Positions 6,818 to 7,657 of a stretch of 7,657 bases of DNA are shown here, piece after piece. The position numbers and the translations under genes are program-made. Below the pieces are notes generated by a model. It saw only the letters and a list, made by a program, of their open reading frames with translations. It ran no database searches and was not told the origin of the DNA. The DNA is from Pseudomonas sp. Lineage in GTDB: Bacteria; Pseudomonadota; Gammaproteobacteria; Pseudomonadales; Pseudomonadaceae. The stretch lies in NCBI GenBank assembly GCA_003525045.1, contig DQGF01000246.1, positions 6,306 through 13,962 on the forward strand. Direction: 5' to 3'. Every line of letters begins with the position of its first letter. Position 1 is the stretch's first letter.

Positions 6818-7043
6818 TGGGGCGCCGCGGTCTAACCTGCGGACACATCTGTGTCTCACTGTATCTCTCCCCCCGAATACCTCCCTTCGCTTACAAACTC
6901 CCCCCTTGCGCGACACAGTAGCGATACACCAGCCCTGCTAAATGGCCACACCCGAGCAAGGCACCCCGCCTGCACAGGTAATCGCCGCACTTACGTGGCG
7001 TCCTTTATCGAACGGTTGTGTCGTGCAACCCAGGAGAATGTAA
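6818..7043 (+). promoter_or_regulatory. Non-coding control region upstream of the EF-hand gene
   Basis: No credible gene is seen in these 226 nt, so the promoter of the downstream gene probably lies here, though no clear -35/-10 pair could be fixed. Notable elements are a dyad GACACA-TC-TGTGTC (6842-6855) and an overlapping 10-bp imperfect direct repeat, CTGTGTCTCA/CTGTATCTCT (6849-6868). There are also two copies of CTCCCCCC 31 bp apart (6867-6874 and 6898-6905), and GGTTG/CAACC arms just before the ribosome binding site (7014-7030). AGGAG at 7032-7036 is a strong Shine-Dalgarno, 7 nt before the ATG, and fixes the start at 7044. Confidence 0.45.
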
Positions 7044-7451
7044 ATGTCCCGTACCCCTACTCTCGGCAAGAACACCCTTGGCCTGCTCGGCGCTGTCTTG
7101 GCTGGCGGCATGATGTTGTCCGGCTCCGTGTTCGCCTCCCAGCCTCTGACTCAGGGCTACCTGCTGGCCTCGGCCGAACAAGTGGTGAAAACCCCTGAAG
7201 GCAAGTGCGGTGAAGGCAAGTGCGGCGATGCGTCAATGGCAAAAACCGACACTGATGGCGACGGCAAGGTATCCCGCGCGGAATTCCTGAAAGTGGCGCC
7301 GAAGTCCAATTTCGACAAAATCGACACCAACCATGACGGCTTCATCGACGAACAAGAGGCGTTTGATAATGTAAAAGCCAACTACGAAGCCAATGGCAAG
7401 AAAATGCCAAAAGGCTTGTTCGAACACTTGAAAGACCAAGACGGCGCCTAA
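7044..7451 (+). CDS. Secreted EF-hand protein with doubled EGKCG motif (HvfA/bufferin-like)
   Basis: A 135-residue exported protein. Residues 1-31 form a signal peptide: a basic start, a hydrophobic core LGLLGAVLAGGMMLSG, and a likely cut after VFA. A short linker (QPLTQGYLLASAEQ) leads to EGKCGEGKCG at 52-61, which holds the only two cysteines, C55 and C60. Two canonical EF-hand calcium loops follow: DTDGDGKVSRAE (69-80) and DTNHDGFIDEQE (94-105). All coordinating positions 1, 3, 5, 9 and 12 are filled by suitable residues in both, with Gly at 6 and Val/Ile at 8. EGKCG repeats behind a signal peptide are the hallmark of HvfA-type precursors (bufferins), whose cysteines are converted to copper-binding heterocycles by MNIO/DUF692 enzymes. 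Calcium binding is likely; cysteine modification is inferred. No modifying enzyme is visible in the window. A terminator follows directly, so the gene appears monocistronic. Confidence 0.9.
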   Translation: MSRTPTLGKNTLGLLGAVLAGGMMLSGSVFASQPLTQGYLLASAEQVVKTPEGKCGEGKCGDASMAKTDTDGDGKVSRAEFLKVAPKSNFDKIDTNHDGFIDEQEAFDNVKANYEANGKKMPKGLFEHLKDQDGA

Positions 7452-7464
7452 ACCCCTGAGAACC

Positions 7465-7501
7465 AAGCCGCGCTTCCCGATGGAAAAGCGCGGCTTTTTT
7501 T
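7465..7501 (+). terminator. Intrinsic terminator of the EF-hand gene
   Basis: AAGCCGCGCTT (7465-7475) pairs perfectly with AAGCGCGGCTT (7486-7496) around a 10-nt loop, and seven T residues run from 7495 to 7501. It begins 13 nt after the stop codon and isolates the gene from what follows. Confidence 0.93.
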
Positions 7502-7538
7502 CGCTTGGCTGATGAAAAGAAGCATGTTTTCAGCAGAC

Positions 7539-7575
7539 AAAAAAAATCCCCGTATCTTTCGATACGAGGATTTTT
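7539..7575 (-). terminator. Intrinsic terminator of tRNA-Pro
   Basis: On the minus strand a 15-position stem (7575-7561 with 7556-7542) closes on a four-base GAAA loop and ends in eight U residues (7546-7539). The single non-Watson-Crick position is a G-U wobble in the minus-strand RNA, while it would be a C/A mismatch in plus-strand RNA. The element is therefore oriented for the tRNA transcript. It starts 4 nt after the encoded CCA and may also stop read-through from the plus strand. Confidence 0.88.
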
Positions 7576-7579
7576 AATA

Positions 7580-7656
7580 TGGTCGGGGTAAGGGGATTCG
7601 AACTCCTGACATCCTGCTCCCAAAGCAGGCGCGCTACCGGACTGCGCTATACCCCG
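7580..7656 (-). tRNA. tRNA-Pro(UGG), CCA encoded
   Basis: The minus strand gives a full 77-nt cloverleaf. The acceptor arm CGGGGTA pairs with TACCCCG. The D-loop region is AGCGCAGTCCGGTAGCGC. The anticodon stem is CCTGC/GCAGG with loop TTTGGGA, so the anticodon is TGG, decoding proline CCA and, with U34 modification, other CCN codons. The T-arm contains GTTCGAATC. The discriminator base is A (7583), and the CCA end is encoded (7582-7580). The first base is C, as in bacterial tRNA-Pro. The gene ends one base inside the window edge, so its promoter is not visible. Confidence 0.97.
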
Positions 7657-7657
7657 G

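Noticed and set aside
6851..7198. A 115-codon frame entering the EF-hand gene
   Set aside because: It covers a non-coding control region and runs out of frame through the signal peptide of a clear gene with a strong ribosome binding site at 7032-7036.
7580..7656. The tRNA-Pro gene as an attachment site for an integrated element
   Set aside because: No integrase gene or repeated tRNA 3' fragment is seen in the window, and the sequence beyond the tRNA is not available.
1..7657. CRISPR array, insertion sequence, toxin-antitoxin or defence genes
   Set aside because: No spaced repeats, transposase, IS ends or paired small toxin genes were found on either strand; the only mobile-type sequence is the REP doublet.

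Overview
The window looks like the chromosome of a Pseudomonas, most likely of the P. fluorescens group. It is GC-rich, the proteins read as typical Pseudomonas orthologues (BenK, BenE, an OprD-family porin, DUF1780, DUF3094, Ndh), and it carries a Pseudomonas-type REP doublet containing GTAGGAGCGAGGCTTGC. These assignments come from recognition of the sequences; no database search was possible.

Left part (1-3724, minus strand): an aromatic-acid uptake operon transcribed leftward. It runs benK (MFS aromatic acid:H+ symporter), benE (second inner-membrane benzoate transporter), then an OprD/BenF-like outer-membrane porin cut by the window edge. benK and benE overlap by ATGA, and the porin starts 17 nt after benE. 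Upstream of benK (3788-3850) lies a promoter with two TGCA/TGCG-N6-GGATA half-sites 21 bp apart and a correctly placed -10. This is the layout of XylS/BenR-activated promoters. The catabolic genes benABCD, which such a promoter usually drives, are not between it and benK. The transport genes therefore appear to have their own benzoate-responsive promoter.

Middle part (3976-6713, plus strand): a conserved Pseudomonas group matching, from memory, PA4535-PA4538 of P. aeruginosa. It contains a DUF1780 protein, a MOSC-domain protein (4-nt overlap), a 57-residue DUF3094 membrane protein, and type II NADH dehydrogenase (ndh). The ben transport operon abuts this group head to head.

Right part (6714-7657): a 330-nt gap with a perfect 27-bp inverted REP doublet and a control region. 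Next comes a small secreted EF-hand protein that also carries a doubled EGKCG motif, the hallmark of HvfA/bufferin-type precursors modified by MNIO (DUF692) enzymes. No modifying enzyme is visible: the gene ends at a strong terminator, and a convergent tRNA-Pro(UGG) with its own terminator follows.

The two most notable items are the EF-hand/EGKCG protein, a possible orphan modified metal-binding peptide, and the BenR-type promoter attached directly to transport genes. I see no insertion sequence, phage gene, CRISPR array or defence system.
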